From: RGIG3102 sp964369975
Lineage (GTDB): Bacteria; Bacillota; Clostridia; Oscillospirales; Ruminococcaceae
Assembly (NCBI GenBank): GCA_964369975.1
Contig: CAYJFZ010000018.1
Coordinates: 1 to 27,495 of the forward strand
Reading direction: 5' to 3'
Length of the DNA: 27,495 bases
Shown: positions 1-6,991 of the stretch, piece by piece
How the letters are laid out: every line of letters begins with the position of its first letter
Position numbering within the stretch: the first letter of the stretch is position 1
Translations under genes and position numbers: made by a program
Notes under the pieces: generated by a model
What the model saw: only the letters and a program-made list of their open reading frames with translations
Database searches by the model: none
Told to the model about the DNA's origin: nothing

Positions 1-820
1 TGATAACTTTATCAGCATCAGGAGCACCGTAGTAGTTGAATAAACCGTAGTTTGTACCGATTTTAGCATTGATTTTGTTCATATAGTCTTCAACTATAGC
101 TGGGAATTCATTGTAAAATGGATTTGATGATTCTTTAGCTTGGAAGAATATATCACCATTTTGAGCTGTACCACGAAGAACAGGTCTTTCTGGGTTTAAT
201 GAACGCTTTCTAAATGAATCAACTGCATCATAATCTAAAATGTCTTTAAAGTCATCGTTTTCCCAAACTTCGATTTTTTGAACTTCGTGTGAAGTTCTAA
301 AACCATCAAAGAAGTTTAACACAGGAACTCTACCTTTGATAGTAGCTAAGTGTGAAACTGCTGTAAGGTCCATAACTTCTTGAGGGTTAGTTGATGCCAT
401 CATCGCATAACCTGTTTGCCTACATGAGTAAACATCTGAGTGATCGCCAAAGATGTTAAGAGCGTGAGCTGCTACTGTACGAGCAGAAACATTGATAACA
501 TTTGGTAATAATTCACCAGCGATTTTGTACATGTTAGGAATCATTAATAATAGACCTTGTGATGCTGTAAATGTAGTAGTTAAAGCACCAGCTTGTAAAG
601 CGCCGTGCACAGTACCTGCTGCACCAGCTTCAGATTGCATTTCAACAACTTTTACTTGTGTTCCGAAGATATTTTCTCTACCGGAAACTGCCCATGCATC
701 TGTTGTGTCTGCCATCTCGGAAGACGGGGTAATTGGGTAAATACCTGCAAACTCTGTAAAAATGTAACTTGAGTGAGCTGCAGCTGTATTACCATTCATG
801 GAAACTCTTTTTCTTGCCAT
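1..820 (-). CDS. nifJ: Pyruvate:ferredoxin (flavodoxin) oxidoreductase, N-terminal part (cut by window edge)
   Basis: Cytoplasmic TPP/Fe-S enzyme that oxidises pyruvate with CoA to acetyl-CoA, CO2 and reduced ferredoxin. I translated the minus strand: the protein starts MARKRVSMNGNTAAAHSSYI and about 273 of the usual roughly 1,170-1,200 residues are inside the window. The YPITPSSEMAD segment near residues 28-38 is the hallmark of the N-terminal pyrimidine-binding domain of PFOR, and the EMQSEAGAAGTVHGAL stretch is also typical. The start ATG is at 818-820, with AAGGAGGA (831-838 on the plus strand, reverse-complemented) ten bases upstream. It is transcribed divergently from the CorC-type gene. 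The C-terminal domains and clusters lie outside the window, so completeness cannot be judged. Confidence 0.95.
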   Translation of the reverse strand, partial: MARKRVSMNGNTAAAHSSYIFTEFAGIYPITPSSEMADTTDAWAVSGRENIFGTQVKVVEMQSEAGAAGTVHGALQAGALTTTFTASQGLLLMIPNMYKIAGELLPNVINVSARTVAAHALNIFGDHSDVYSCRQTGYAMMASTNPQEVMDLTAVSHLATIKGRVPVLNFFDGFRTSHEVQKIEVWENDDFKDILDYDAVDSFRKRSLNPERPVLRGTAQNGDIFFQAKESSNPFYNEFPAIVEDYMNKINAKIGTNYGLFNYYGAPDADKVI

Positions 821-1135
821 AATGGGATTATCCTCCTTGTATTTAAGCACATTAAAAAATGTATTGTTACAAGTAATATTTTATCATTTATTTCATCATA
901 TGTAAAGGAATATCTTTAGTATTTTACCGATATTCCTATATTTTTATCAATAAAATTTTATTTATGGTTATAAACTACTATTTTAAGCTATTTAACCACT
1001 GTTTTTTATAGGCTAATTTGACACAATTAGTAAAAAATGTTAATATATATCTATTAATCAGCTTATAGATACTCTTTGATGTATTATAAGTGGCAAAGGA
1101 AAGGTTTCTTTGTTTGTGAAAGGAGAAAAAATAAG
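821..1135. other. Divergent intergenic region with a 32-bp dyad
   Basis: No gene is seen here. The region separates the PFOR gene (minus) from the CorC-type gene (plus). It holds a perfect 9-bp inverted repeat, AGGAATATC at 906-914 and GATATTCCT at 929-937, separated by 14 bases and about 90-115 bases upstream of the PFOR start codon. It also holds the plus-strand promoter at 1018-1046. I could not find a convincing minus-strand promoter for PFOR. Confidence 0.6.
1018..1046 (+). promoter_or_regulatory. Sigma-A promoter of the CorC-type gene
   Basis: TTGACA (1018-1023), a 17-base spacer and TAATAT (1041-1046), with a TG one base before the -10 (extended -10). The predicted start near 1053 leaves a leader of about 80 bases before the ATG at 1136. 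Confidence 0.7.
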
Positions 1136-2353
1136 ATGGATCCCGAAGGGAGTATATATCTAATTTCAAATTTTTTAATAAGTGTAGTTTTTAGCCTTTA
1201 CATAGCAGTGCAAATTAAGGAAGCTGAGGATGACAGCGACATCGGTTTGAGTTTATCAATGATAAGTGGTGTCCTTGTAATTATGCTGAATATTTATGTT
1301 TTTTGTGAATATTCGCTTAGCTTTTTATCGCTTAATGCATCGCTTATAGTTGGGGCTTTATTTATTTTATTAGGGCATTTCATTCCGTTTTCAACAGCCC
1401 TTGCAAAAAGCGAAAATCTAACGCCTATAATCACGGTGTTTAAGCCTTTAATATCTATACTAAATTACACAATCAGTTTTATTATCTCATTGATTATCAA
1501 AACAGTTTTTAAAATATTCAATTTATCATTAAAAAATACTGTAACAGAAAAAGATGTTTTAGAGCTCGTTGATGACGCTGATGAAGAAGTTATCGATAAT
1601 GAGCAAAAAGAAATGATAGAAAATATTTTTGAGTTAAATACTTTAACTGCTCAAGATGTTATGACACATAGAACAGAAGTTTTTGCACTAAAGGCGGATT
1701 TAACTTGTGGACAGGTGATAAAGTCTACTATCGAAGAGGGCTATTCAAGAGTACCTGTTTATGAGGATAGGATAGATACAATAGTCGGCGTTTTATACGC
1801 CAAAGACTTATTAGCTGCTATGTATGATGAAAACATGCTAAGTCAGCCTATTTCTACAATAATGAGAAAAGCAATGTTCATCCCTGAGTCTTGCGCTGCA
1901 AATGAATTATTGCTACAGCTAAAAATTAGCCGTATGCAAATGGCAATAGTAGTAGATGAATACGGCGGCACAAGCGGTATTGTTACTATGGAAGATGTAT
2001 TAGAAGAAATAGTAGGCAATATTCAAGATGAATACGACAAAGATAAAAAAATGTATTACCCACAAGAAGATGGCTCTGTTATCTTCCTTGCCTCAATTTA
2101 CTTAGAAGATGTATTTGAATTTTTTAATATTGAATTGAGCGATGAATTTCAAGACAGCTTAGAAAGCGAAGAATTTGAAACTTTAGGCGGACTTATTATA
2201 GACAGCCTTGAGAGAATACCCGCGCAAGACGAAGATGTTGAAGTTGAGTATCATGGGCTTACATTTAAGGTTTTAGAAGTAGCTGACAGGCGAATTGAAA
2301 CAGTCTTAGCTCGCCTTTCAAAACCCTTAGAAAATACAGTAACAGAAAATTAA
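1136..2353 (+). CDS. CNNM/CorC (HlyC)-family CBS-domain membrane protein, degenerate N-terminal domain
   Basis: Members of this family are membrane proteins linked to Mg2+/divalent-cation efflux or homeostasis. I chose the ATG at 1136 (405 residues) because AGGAG at 1121-1125 precedes it; an upstream in-frame ATG at 1076 has no ribosome binding site. Hydrophobic segments lie at about 7-25, 40-58, 66-85 and 95-122. A CBS pair spans about 172-293, including the signature VDEYGGTSGIVTMEDVLEEI at 273-292, and a CorC_HlyC domain spans about 308-395. The DUF21/CNNM part is short and unusual: the usual [FG]GE-x-x-PK motif reads LGHFIPF at 79-85, losing the Glu and the Lys. Transport activity is therefore uncertain although the cytosolic half is canonical. 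It is monocistronic, with a terminator directly after. Confidence 0.88.
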   Translation: MDPEGSIYLISNFLISVVFSLYIAVQIKEAEDDSDIGLSLSMISGVLVIMLNIYVFCEYSLSFLSLNASLIVGALFILLGHFIPFSTALAKSENLTPIITVFKPLISILNYTISFIISLIIKTVFKIFNLSLKNTVTEKDVLELVDDADEEVIDNEQKEMIENIFELNTLTAQDVMTHRTEVFALKADLTCGQVIKSTIEEGYSRVPVYEDRIDTIVGVLYAKDLLAAMYDENMLSQPISTIMRKAMFIPESCAANELLLQLKISRMQMAIVVDEYGGTSGIVTMEDVLEEIVGNIQDEYDKDKKMYYPQEDGSVIFLASIYLEDVFEFFNIELSDEFQDSLESEEFETLGGLIIDSLERIPAQDEDVEVEYHGLTFKVLEVADRRIETVLARLSKPLENTVTEN

Positions 2354-2357
2354 ACAT

Positions 2358-2387
2358 AAAAAAACGGATATAGCTATCCGTTTTTTT
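2358..2387 (+). terminator. Rho-independent terminator after the CorC-type gene
   Basis: Stem CGGATA / TATCCG (2365-2370 and 2375-2380) with loop TAGC, extended by an A tract before it and a seven-T run after it. Confidence 0.85.
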
Positions 2388-2420
2388 CTTAAACTAAAGC
2401 CTTATACGAAGTTTTAATGC

Positions 2421-2449
2421 AAGACATTCAACTTATTATATCTTATAAA
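2421..2449 (+). promoter_or_regulatory. Possible promoter of the NUDIX gene
   Basis: AAGACA (2421-2426), a 17-base spacer and TATAAA (2444-2449). It is weak at the -35, but the gene sits between two terminators and needs its own promoter. Confidence 0.35.
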
Positions 2450-2493
2450 ATATAGCCAAAAGACTTTAGCTTTAAAAAATAAAAGGAGAAAAT

Positions 2494-3030
2494 ATGAAGC
2501 ATACTGAAAAAACTATAAGTGAAAAAGTAATTTTCAAGGGCAAGGTTTTCACTGTTAAAAACAATACCGTTTTATTAGAAAACGGCAAAACTGCAAATAG
2601 GGAAATTGTCTACCACAACGGCGGAGCCGGAGTTTTAGCTATTGATAACCAAGAAAATATCTACTTAATTAAGCAGTTCAGAGCTCCTTTTGAAAAAGAA
2701 ATCCTTGAAATCCCAGCAGGTAAATTAAATATAGATGAAGACCCTTTTATAGCTGCTAAAAGAGAATTATTAGAAGAAACAGGCCTTGTGGCAAATGAGT
2801 ACATACCTTTGGGTGAAGTTTATCCTACTGTCGGCTTTTGTAGTGAAGTAATTTATATCTACTTAGCAAAAGACTTAGAGCTAAAAGAGCAAAACTTAGA
2901 TGATGATGAATTTGTTTCTTTAATCAAAATGCCTTTTAAACAAGCCTTTGAAATGTGTATATCTGGCGAAATTAAAGATAGTAAAACCTTAGTTAGTATC
3001 TTAAAGGCAAAGGAAATCTTACACTTATAA
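2494..3030 (+). CDS. nudF: NUDIX hydrolase, ADP-ribose pyrophosphatase type
   Basis: Predicted to hydrolyse ADP-ribose (or related nucleoside-diphosphate sugars) to AMP and ribose 5-phosphate in the cytoplasm. The 178-residue product has a complete Nudix box at residues 76-98 (Gly76, five residues, Glu82, seven residues, then RELLEETGLV), so all Mg2+-binding glutamates are present. The upstream QFR at 61-63 and the length fit the Gram-positive ADP-ribose pyrophosphatase group. AAAAGGAG lies just before the ATG. It stands alone between two terminators. Substrate assignment within the superfamily is by resemblance only; the symbol is a best guess. Confidence 0.88.
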   Translation: MKHTEKTISEKVIFKGKVFTVKNNTVLLENGKTANREIVYHNGGAGVLAIDNQENIYLIKQFRAPFEKEILEIPAGKLNIDEDPFIAAKRELLEETGLVANEYIPLGEVYPTVGFCSEVIYIYLAKDLELKEQNLDDDEFVSLIKMPFKQAFEMCISGEIKDSKTLVSILKAKEILHL

Positions 3031-3060
3031 TTAAATTACTTTAATAAGCAACTAAAATAA

Positions 3061-3093
3061 AAAAACTAAAAAGCATCTTGCTTTTTAGTTTTT
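3061..3093 (+). terminator. Rho-independent terminator after the NUDIX gene
   Basis: A 15-bp perfect stem (3061-3075 with 3079-3093), loop TCT, core CTAAAAAGCA / TGCTTTTTAG, followed by more T residues. Confidence 0.88.
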
Positions 3094-3214
3094 TTATTTT
3101 ATAAATCCTTTAATTTATCTGCATAAAAATGCCCAAAAATCACACATATCAGTTTTGTTAAAAATATAACGCTCAAAACCTGCCATTGTTAACAATTTGT
3201 TCATAATTTTTTAC

Positions 3215-3243
3215 TGTACATTTATATATCGCTTGTGTATAAT
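3215..3243 (+). promoter_or_regulatory. Possible upstream promoter of the PFL locus
   Basis: TGTACA (3215-3220), a 17-base spacer and TATAAT (3238-3243). It would give a leader of about 370 bases containing the stem-loop at 3250-3282. Confidence 0.45.
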
Positions 3244-3535
3244 GTGAATATATAGTAGTTTTTAAGTTTTTAACCACTATATATAGTTATTCAAAATAAT
3301 CTCAACAATTTTATAACAATTTAAAAATAAATGCTTTTATACTGCGAAACCTTCATTTTTTTCTTTTAGATTTCGATTATAAAAAGATTTATTTTTTTAT
3401 CTAAAAAATTCAAAATTATTAAAACAAATTTTGCATAAAATTCATAAGTTTTCAACAACTTCCAAGGATTTGATAAAATTTTATCTATTGTGCATATTTT
3501 TTTAATATTTTGGGGATAAAATTTTGGCAGTGAAA

Positions 3536-3578
3536 TGTGATTTATATCATACTAATTTATACCAATTTAGTGTATAAT
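3536..3578 (+). promoter_or_regulatory. CRP/FNR-type box with activator-dependent promoter for pflB
   Basis: TGTGATTTATATCATA at 3536-3551 matches the TGTGA-N6-TCACA consensus with one mismatch. TATAAT lies at 3573-3578 with no recognisable -35. If transcription starts seven bases after the -10 (about 3585), the box is centred near -41.5, the classical class II activator position. Control by an FNR- or CRP-family regulator is inferred; both families share this DNA motif. Confidence 0.6.
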
Positions 3579-3623
3579 ACATTTGTAAGCGAATTAATTC
3601 TTCAAACGAAAGGATTTTAATAT

Positions 3624-5747
3624 ATGAAATTTGAATTTTCACAACACTGGGAAGGCTTTAAGCAAGGTCGCTGGTGTGGCGATATAAATGTAAATGAATT
3701 TATATTGTTAAATTATTCTCCATATGATGGAGATGAGGAGTTTTTACAAGGCCCTACAAAGGCTACTACACAGCTATGGCAAGAAGTATCTCAATTACTA
3801 AAACAGGAAATTGAAAATGGCGGAGTTTTAGATATGGACACCGACATTATCTCCTCTCCTACTTCACATAAAGCGGGCTATATTAATAAAGATTTAGAAA
3901 CAATAGTAGGCCTTCAAACAGACAAGCCTTTAAAAAGAGCTTTGCAACCTTTTGGCGGTATAAGAACAGCAGAAAATGCATCAGCTCAATACGGCTATGA
4001 AGTTTCTGAGAGAGTGCATGAAATCTTTACAAATTATAGAAAAACTCATAATGATGGTGTTTTTGATGCCTACACAGATGAAATTAAATTAGCAAGACGC
4101 TCAGGCATTATCACAGGTCTACCTGATTCTTATGGTAGAGGTAGGATAATAGGCGACTATCGTAGAGTTGCCTTATATGGTATAGATAAATTAATTATAG
4201 ATAAAAAAGACCAATTAAGAACAGCCCCTACAAGGATGACTTCTGAAAACATAAGATTAAGAGAAGAACTTTCAGAGCATATAAGAGCTTTAGAAGATAT
4301 GAGAATAATGGCTTCTTACTATGGCTATGATATTTCTCAGCCAGCTAAAAATGCAAAAGAGGCTATTCAATGGCTATACTTTGGCTATCTTGCAGCTATA
4401 AAAGAGCAAAATGGTGCTGCTATGAGCTTAGGCAGAACTTCAACTTTCTTAGATATCTATATTAAAAGAGATTTAGACATAGGCTTAATTGATGAGGCTA
4501 CTGCTCAAGAATACATAGATCATTTTATTATGAAACTAAGGCTTGTAAAATTTGCAAGAACTCCTGATTACAATGCTTTATTCTCAGGAGATCCTACTTG
4601 GGTAACAGAGTCAATAGCTGGTATAGCAACTGACTCTCGCCACATGGTAACAAAAACATCTTATCGTTTCTTACACACATTAGATAACTTAGGCCCTGCG
4701 CCAGAGCCAAACTTGACTGTTTTATGGTCAGTACTCCTACCACAAAACTTTAAAAGATACTGCGCTAAAATGTCTATAAAAACATCTTCAATCCAATATG
4801 AGAATGATGACCTTATGCGCCCTATCCACGGTGATGACTATGCGATAGCTTGCTGTGTATCCTCAATGGTAGTCGGCAAAGAAATGCAGTTTTTCGGTGC
4901 TCGTGCAAACCTTGCAAAATGCTTATTATACGCTATAAATGGTGGTATCGATGAAAAATTAAAAACTCAAGTTGCCCCTTTATACCGCCCAGTTACTGGC
5001 GATGTTTTAGATTATGAAGATGTAATGACAAAATATGATCAGATGCTTGAGTGGCTCGCTGGCGTTTATGTAAATGCTCTTAATATAATTCACTATATGC
5101 ATGATAAATACTGTTATGAAAAATCTCAAATGGCTTTGCACGACAGAGAAGTAAAAAGATACTTTGCAACAGGTATCGCAGGACTTTCAGTAATAGCAGA
5201 CTCTCTAAGTGCTATAAAATATGCAACAGTAAGACCTATTCGTGATGAAGATGGCTTAGTAGTTGATTATAAAATAGAAGGCGACTATCCAAAATTCGGT
5301 AACAACGATGATAGAGTTGATAAAATTGCAGTTGACTTAATCCATAACTTTATGGACAAAATAAGAAAGCATCACACTTACAGACAGAGTGTACCGACTT
5401 TATCAATTTTAACTATCACTTCAAATGTTGTTTACGGCAAAAAGACAGGTAACACTCCTGATGGTAGAAAATCAGGTGAGCCTTTTGCACCTGGGGCAAA
5501 CCCAATGCACGGCAGAGACACAAGTGGGGCAGCAGCTTCATTAGCCTCTGTTGCAAAACTTCCTTTTGAAGATGCACAAGATGGTATCTCAGATACATTC
5601 TCAATAGTGCCTGGCGCTTTAGGAAAAGATGATAAAGTTTTCGTTGGTGAATTAGACTTAGATGAATTAATCTTATCTCAAACAAATTTACTTTGCGATG
5701 ATGAAAATTCTGCTTGTAGTGTACCAAACGAAAAAATAGACGAATAA
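3624..5747 (+). CDS. pflB: Pyruvate formate-lyase catalytic subunit lacking the glycyl-radical domain (split PFL, large part)
   Basis: PFL cleaves pyruvate with CoA to acetyl-CoA and formate under anaerobic conditions. The 707-residue product carries the PFL barrel with the adjacent catalytic cysteines Cys410-Cys411 in IACCVSS, and TPDGRKSGEPFAPGANPMHG at 611-630. It is colinear with single-chain PFL up to SIVPGALGKDD (660-670). Single-chain PFLs (about 740-760 residues) then continue into the glycyl-radical domain; here the protein ends with a 37-residue acidic tail (671-707) holding two cysteines (691, 698) and no RVSGY loop. That domain is encoded by the next gene in a different frame. A ribosome binding site (GAAAGGA) precedes the ATG. 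The enzyme should be inactive without the small subunit. Confidence 0.95.
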   Translation: MKFEFSQHWEGFKQGRWCGDINVNEFILLNYSPYDGDEEFLQGPTKATTQLWQEVSQLLKQEIENGGVLDMDTDIISSPTSHKAGYINKDLETIVGLQTDKPLKRALQPFGGIRTAENASAQYGYEVSERVHEIFTNYRKTHNDGVFDAYTDEIKLARRSGIITGLPDSYGRGRIIGDYRRVALYGIDKLIIDKKDQLRTAPTRMTSENIRLREELSEHIRALEDMRIMASYYGYDISQPAKNAKEAIQWLYFGYLAAIKEQNGAAMSLGRTSTFLDIYIKRDLDIGLIDEATAQEYIDHFIMKLRLVKFARTPDYNALFSGDPTWVTESIAGIATDSRHMVTKTSYRFLHTLDNLGPAPEPNLTVLWSVLLPQNFKRYCAKMSIKTSSIQYENDDLMRPIHGDDYAIACCVSSMVVGKEMQFFGARANLAKCLLYAINGGIDEKLKTQVAPLYRPVTGDVLDYEDVMTKYDQMLEWLAGVYVNALNIIHYMHDKYCYEKSQMALHDREVKRYFATGIAGLSVIADSLSAIKYATVRPIRDEDGLVVDYKIEGDYPKFGNNDDRVDKIAVDLIHNFMDKIRKHHTYRQSVPTLSILTITSNVVYGKKTGNTPDGRKSGEPFAPGANPMHGRDTSGAAASLASVAKLPFEDAQDGISDTFSIVPGALGKDDKVFVGELDLDELILSQTNLLCDDENSACSVPNEKIDE

Positions 5748-5752
5748 TATTT

Positions 5753-5789
5753 TTACAATAGACTAATAAGTCGCAAAGGGCTATTGTAA
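5753..5789 (+). other. Intercistronic hairpin between the two PFL subunit genes
   Basis: Perfect 9-bp arms TTACAATAG (5753-5761) and CTATTGTAA (5781-5789) enclose a 19-base loop that can form a small inner stem (ACT/AGT). No T run follows, so it is not a normal terminator. It sits between the large-subunit stop codon and the small-subunit ribosome binding site, a position suited to mRNA processing or stabilisation. Confidence 0.7.
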
Positions 5790-5826
5790 TAACGAAAATA
5801 ATACAGCGACAGACAAGGAGTTTTTT

Positions 5827-6066
5827 ATGACTAATACTCAACAAATCGACAACTTAGTAGCTTTATTAGATGGCTATGTAGAAAAAGGCGGACATCACTT
5901 AAATGTTAATGTTTTCACAAAAGACACTTTGATTGATGCACAAAAACACCCTGAAAAATATCCACAATTAACAGTGCGTGTTTCAGGATATGCTGTAAAC
6001 TTTATTAAATTAAATAAGGAACAGCAAGATGATATCATCTCAAGAACTTTCCACAGCAAAATATAA
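5827..6066 (+). CDS. Free-standing glycyl-radical subunit of pyruvate formate-lyase (split PFL, small part)
   Basis: This 79-residue protein is the C-terminal glycyl-radical domain of PFL. GGHHLNVNVF (21-30), HPEKYPQLTVRVSGYAVNF (41-59) with the radical-bearing Gly54, and the end ISRTFHSKI match PFL C-termini closely. Its first residues (IDNLVALLDGYVEK) correspond to the stretch right after LGKDD in single-chain PFL, so the two proteins together rebuild a whole enzyme. It has its own AAGGAG (5815-5820), better than that of the large subunit. It resembles the E. coli spare-part protein YfiD/GrcA, which restores oxygen-cleaved PFL, but here the main enzyme has no radical domain, so this subunit should be essential rather than a spare. 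It is in a different frame and 79 bases downstream, so a single sequencing error cannot explain it. Confidence 0.95.
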   Translation: MTNTQQIDNLVALLDGYVEKGGHHLNVNVFTKDTLIDAQKHPEKYPQLTVRVSGYAVNFIKLNKEQQDDIISRTFHSKI

Positions 6067-6073
6067 GTTTTAT

Positions 6074-6110
6074 AAATATTCGAGAGCTAAATGTTCTCGA
6101 ATATTTAATT
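6074..6110 (+). terminator. Possible terminator after the small PFL subunit
   Basis: A 12-bp perfect stem (6074-6085 with 6095-6106; core TTCGAGA / TCTCGAA) and 9-base loop, followed by a weak AATTTAT tail. It may attenuate rather than stop transcription into the activase gene. Confidence 0.6.
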
Positions 6111-6136
6111 TATAGTAAACATTTCTATGATATAAT
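6108..6136 (+). promoter_or_regulatory. Possible promoter of the PFL-activating enzyme gene
   Basis: TTTATA (6108-6113), a 17-base spacer and TATAAT (6131-6136). It lies just after the hairpin at 6074-6106 and leaves a very short leader before the ribosome binding site at about 6144. Confidence 0.45.
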
Positions 6137-6157
6137 TAAAATAAAGGTGGTGAAGAG

Positions 6158-6895
6158 ATGAAAGGGTATGTACATTCATTTGAATCTTTTGGCACAGTCG
6201 ATGGCCCCGGTACTCGCTTTGTAATATTTCTGCAAGGCTGTCCTTTGCGTTGTTTATACTGCCATAACCCTGATACTTGGCAAGAGAATATCGGCACTGA
6301 GTATTCAAAAGAAGAAATTTTAGAAAAATATCTAAGTATAAAAGAGTTTGTTAAAGGCGGTATTACAGTAACTGGTGGCGAGCCTTTAATGCAAATGGAC
6401 TTTGTAAAGGAATTATTCATTTTATTTAAAGAGCATAACATCCATACTTGCTTAGATACTTCAGGTATCACCTTTACTAAAAAAAGAAAACAAGAATTTG
6501 ATGAGCTTATGAAGTATACTGACCTTGTTTTACTTGATATTAAGCATATAAGCGATGATGAGCATAAACTTTTAACAGGCACAAATAATAAAAACATCTT
6601 AGACTTTGCCTTATATTTATCAGATATTAATAAGCCGGTTTGGATTCGCCATGTCGTTATCGAAAACATCACATTAAACGATGAATATCTTTTACAATTA
6701 GGCGAATTCTTAGCTTCTTTAAATAATATTAAGGCTATTGATGTTCTGCCTTTTCATAAAATGGGACAAGAAAAATACGAGCAATTAAATTTAGAATTTC
6801 CTTTAAAAAACACAAAGGAAGCCACAGCAGAAGACTCCATCCATGCCCGCAATATGATACTACAAGGCATTAAAAACAATTTATATAATCAATAA
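6158..6895 (+). CDS. pflA: Pyruvate formate-lyase-activating enzyme (radical SAM)
   Basis: This radical S-adenosylmethionine enzyme abstracts a hydrogen from the glycyl residue of PFL to create the stable radical. The 245-residue product has the CxxxCxxC cluster motif at Cys28, Cys32 and Cys35 (GCPLRCLYC) that binds the [4Fe-4S] cluster, followed by HNPDTW. The TVTGGEPLMQ segment (about 70-79) is the SAM-binding GGE motif, and LPFHKMGQEKY near the end is typical of PFL activases. AAAGGTGGTG precedes the ATG at 6158. In this locus its substrate Gly is on a separate 79-residue protein, so it must recognise either the free subunit or the assembled complex. Confidence 0.95.
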   Translation: MKGYVHSFESFGTVDGPGTRFVIFLQGCPLRCLYCHNPDTWQENIGTEYSKEEILEKYLSIKEFVKGGITVTGGEPLMQMDFVKELFILFKEHNIHTCLDTSGITFTKKRKQEFDELMKYTDLVLLDIKHISDDEHKLLTGTNNKNILDFALYLSDINKPVWIRHVVIENITLNDEYLLQLGEFLASLNNIKAIDVLPFHKMGQEKYEQLNLEFPLKNTKEATAEDSIHARNMILQGIKNNLYNQ

Positions 6896-6937
6896 ATAAA
6901 AAACTCTTAAACTAAAGTTTAAGAGTTTTTATTTATT
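6894..6937 (+). terminator. Rho-independent terminator after pflA
   Basis: Long stem AAACTCTTAAACT / AGTTTAAGAGTTT with a very short loop near 6914, flanked by A and T tracts. It closes the PFL locus. Confidence 0.85.
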
Positions 6938-6991
6938 TATGAATTCGTTTAGTAAGAAAAGCTATAATCTTATCATTTTTTTGAATAATTT

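Larger units (their letters stand above)
3108..3623 (+). promoter_or_regulatory. 516-base leader and regulatory region of the split PFL locus
   Basis: No protein gene is seen. In order: a 12-bp perfect palindrome ATTGTTAACAAT (3185-3196); a possible upstream promoter TGTACA-17-TATAAT (3215-3243); a hairpin with arms about 3250-3260 and 3272-3282 (10 of 11 pairs); a CRP/FNR-like box (3536-3551) with a -10 (3573-3578); and a 10-bp palindrome GAATTAATTC (3591-3600) in the predicted 5' leader. The palindrome at 3185 is built from Rex-like half-sites (TTGTTAA/TTAACAA) but overlapped, without the usual spacer, so Rex binding is only a possibility. Confidence 0.55.

Noticed and set aside
492..740. 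82-residue plus-strand open frame
   Set aside because: It lies antisense inside the PFOR gene and has no ribosome binding site; PFOR homology on the other strand explains the open frame.
1076..1135. Longer start for the CorC-type protein
   Set aside because: No ribosome binding site before 1076, whereas AGGAG stands before ATG 1136, where the hydrophobic N-terminus begins.
5740..5830. PFL split as a sequencing frameshift or stop read-through
   Set aside because: The parts are 79 bases apart in different frames, the large subunit has an extra tail, and the small subunit has its own ribosome binding site. A single base error cannot rejoin them.
5416..5844. 142-residue minus-strand open frame over the end of the PFL large subunit
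   Set aside because: Low-complexity, His/Leu-rich antisense translation of a well-supported gene; no ribosome binding site.
5827..6066. Small PFL protein as a plain YfiD/GrcA spare part
   Set aside because: The adjacent large subunit lacks its own radical domain, and the small protein lacks the longer YfiD N-terminal region; it completes the enzyme rather than backing it up.
6136..6672. 178-residue minus-strand open frame over pflA
   Set aside because: Shadow of the radical SAM gene; its residues mirror pflA codons.
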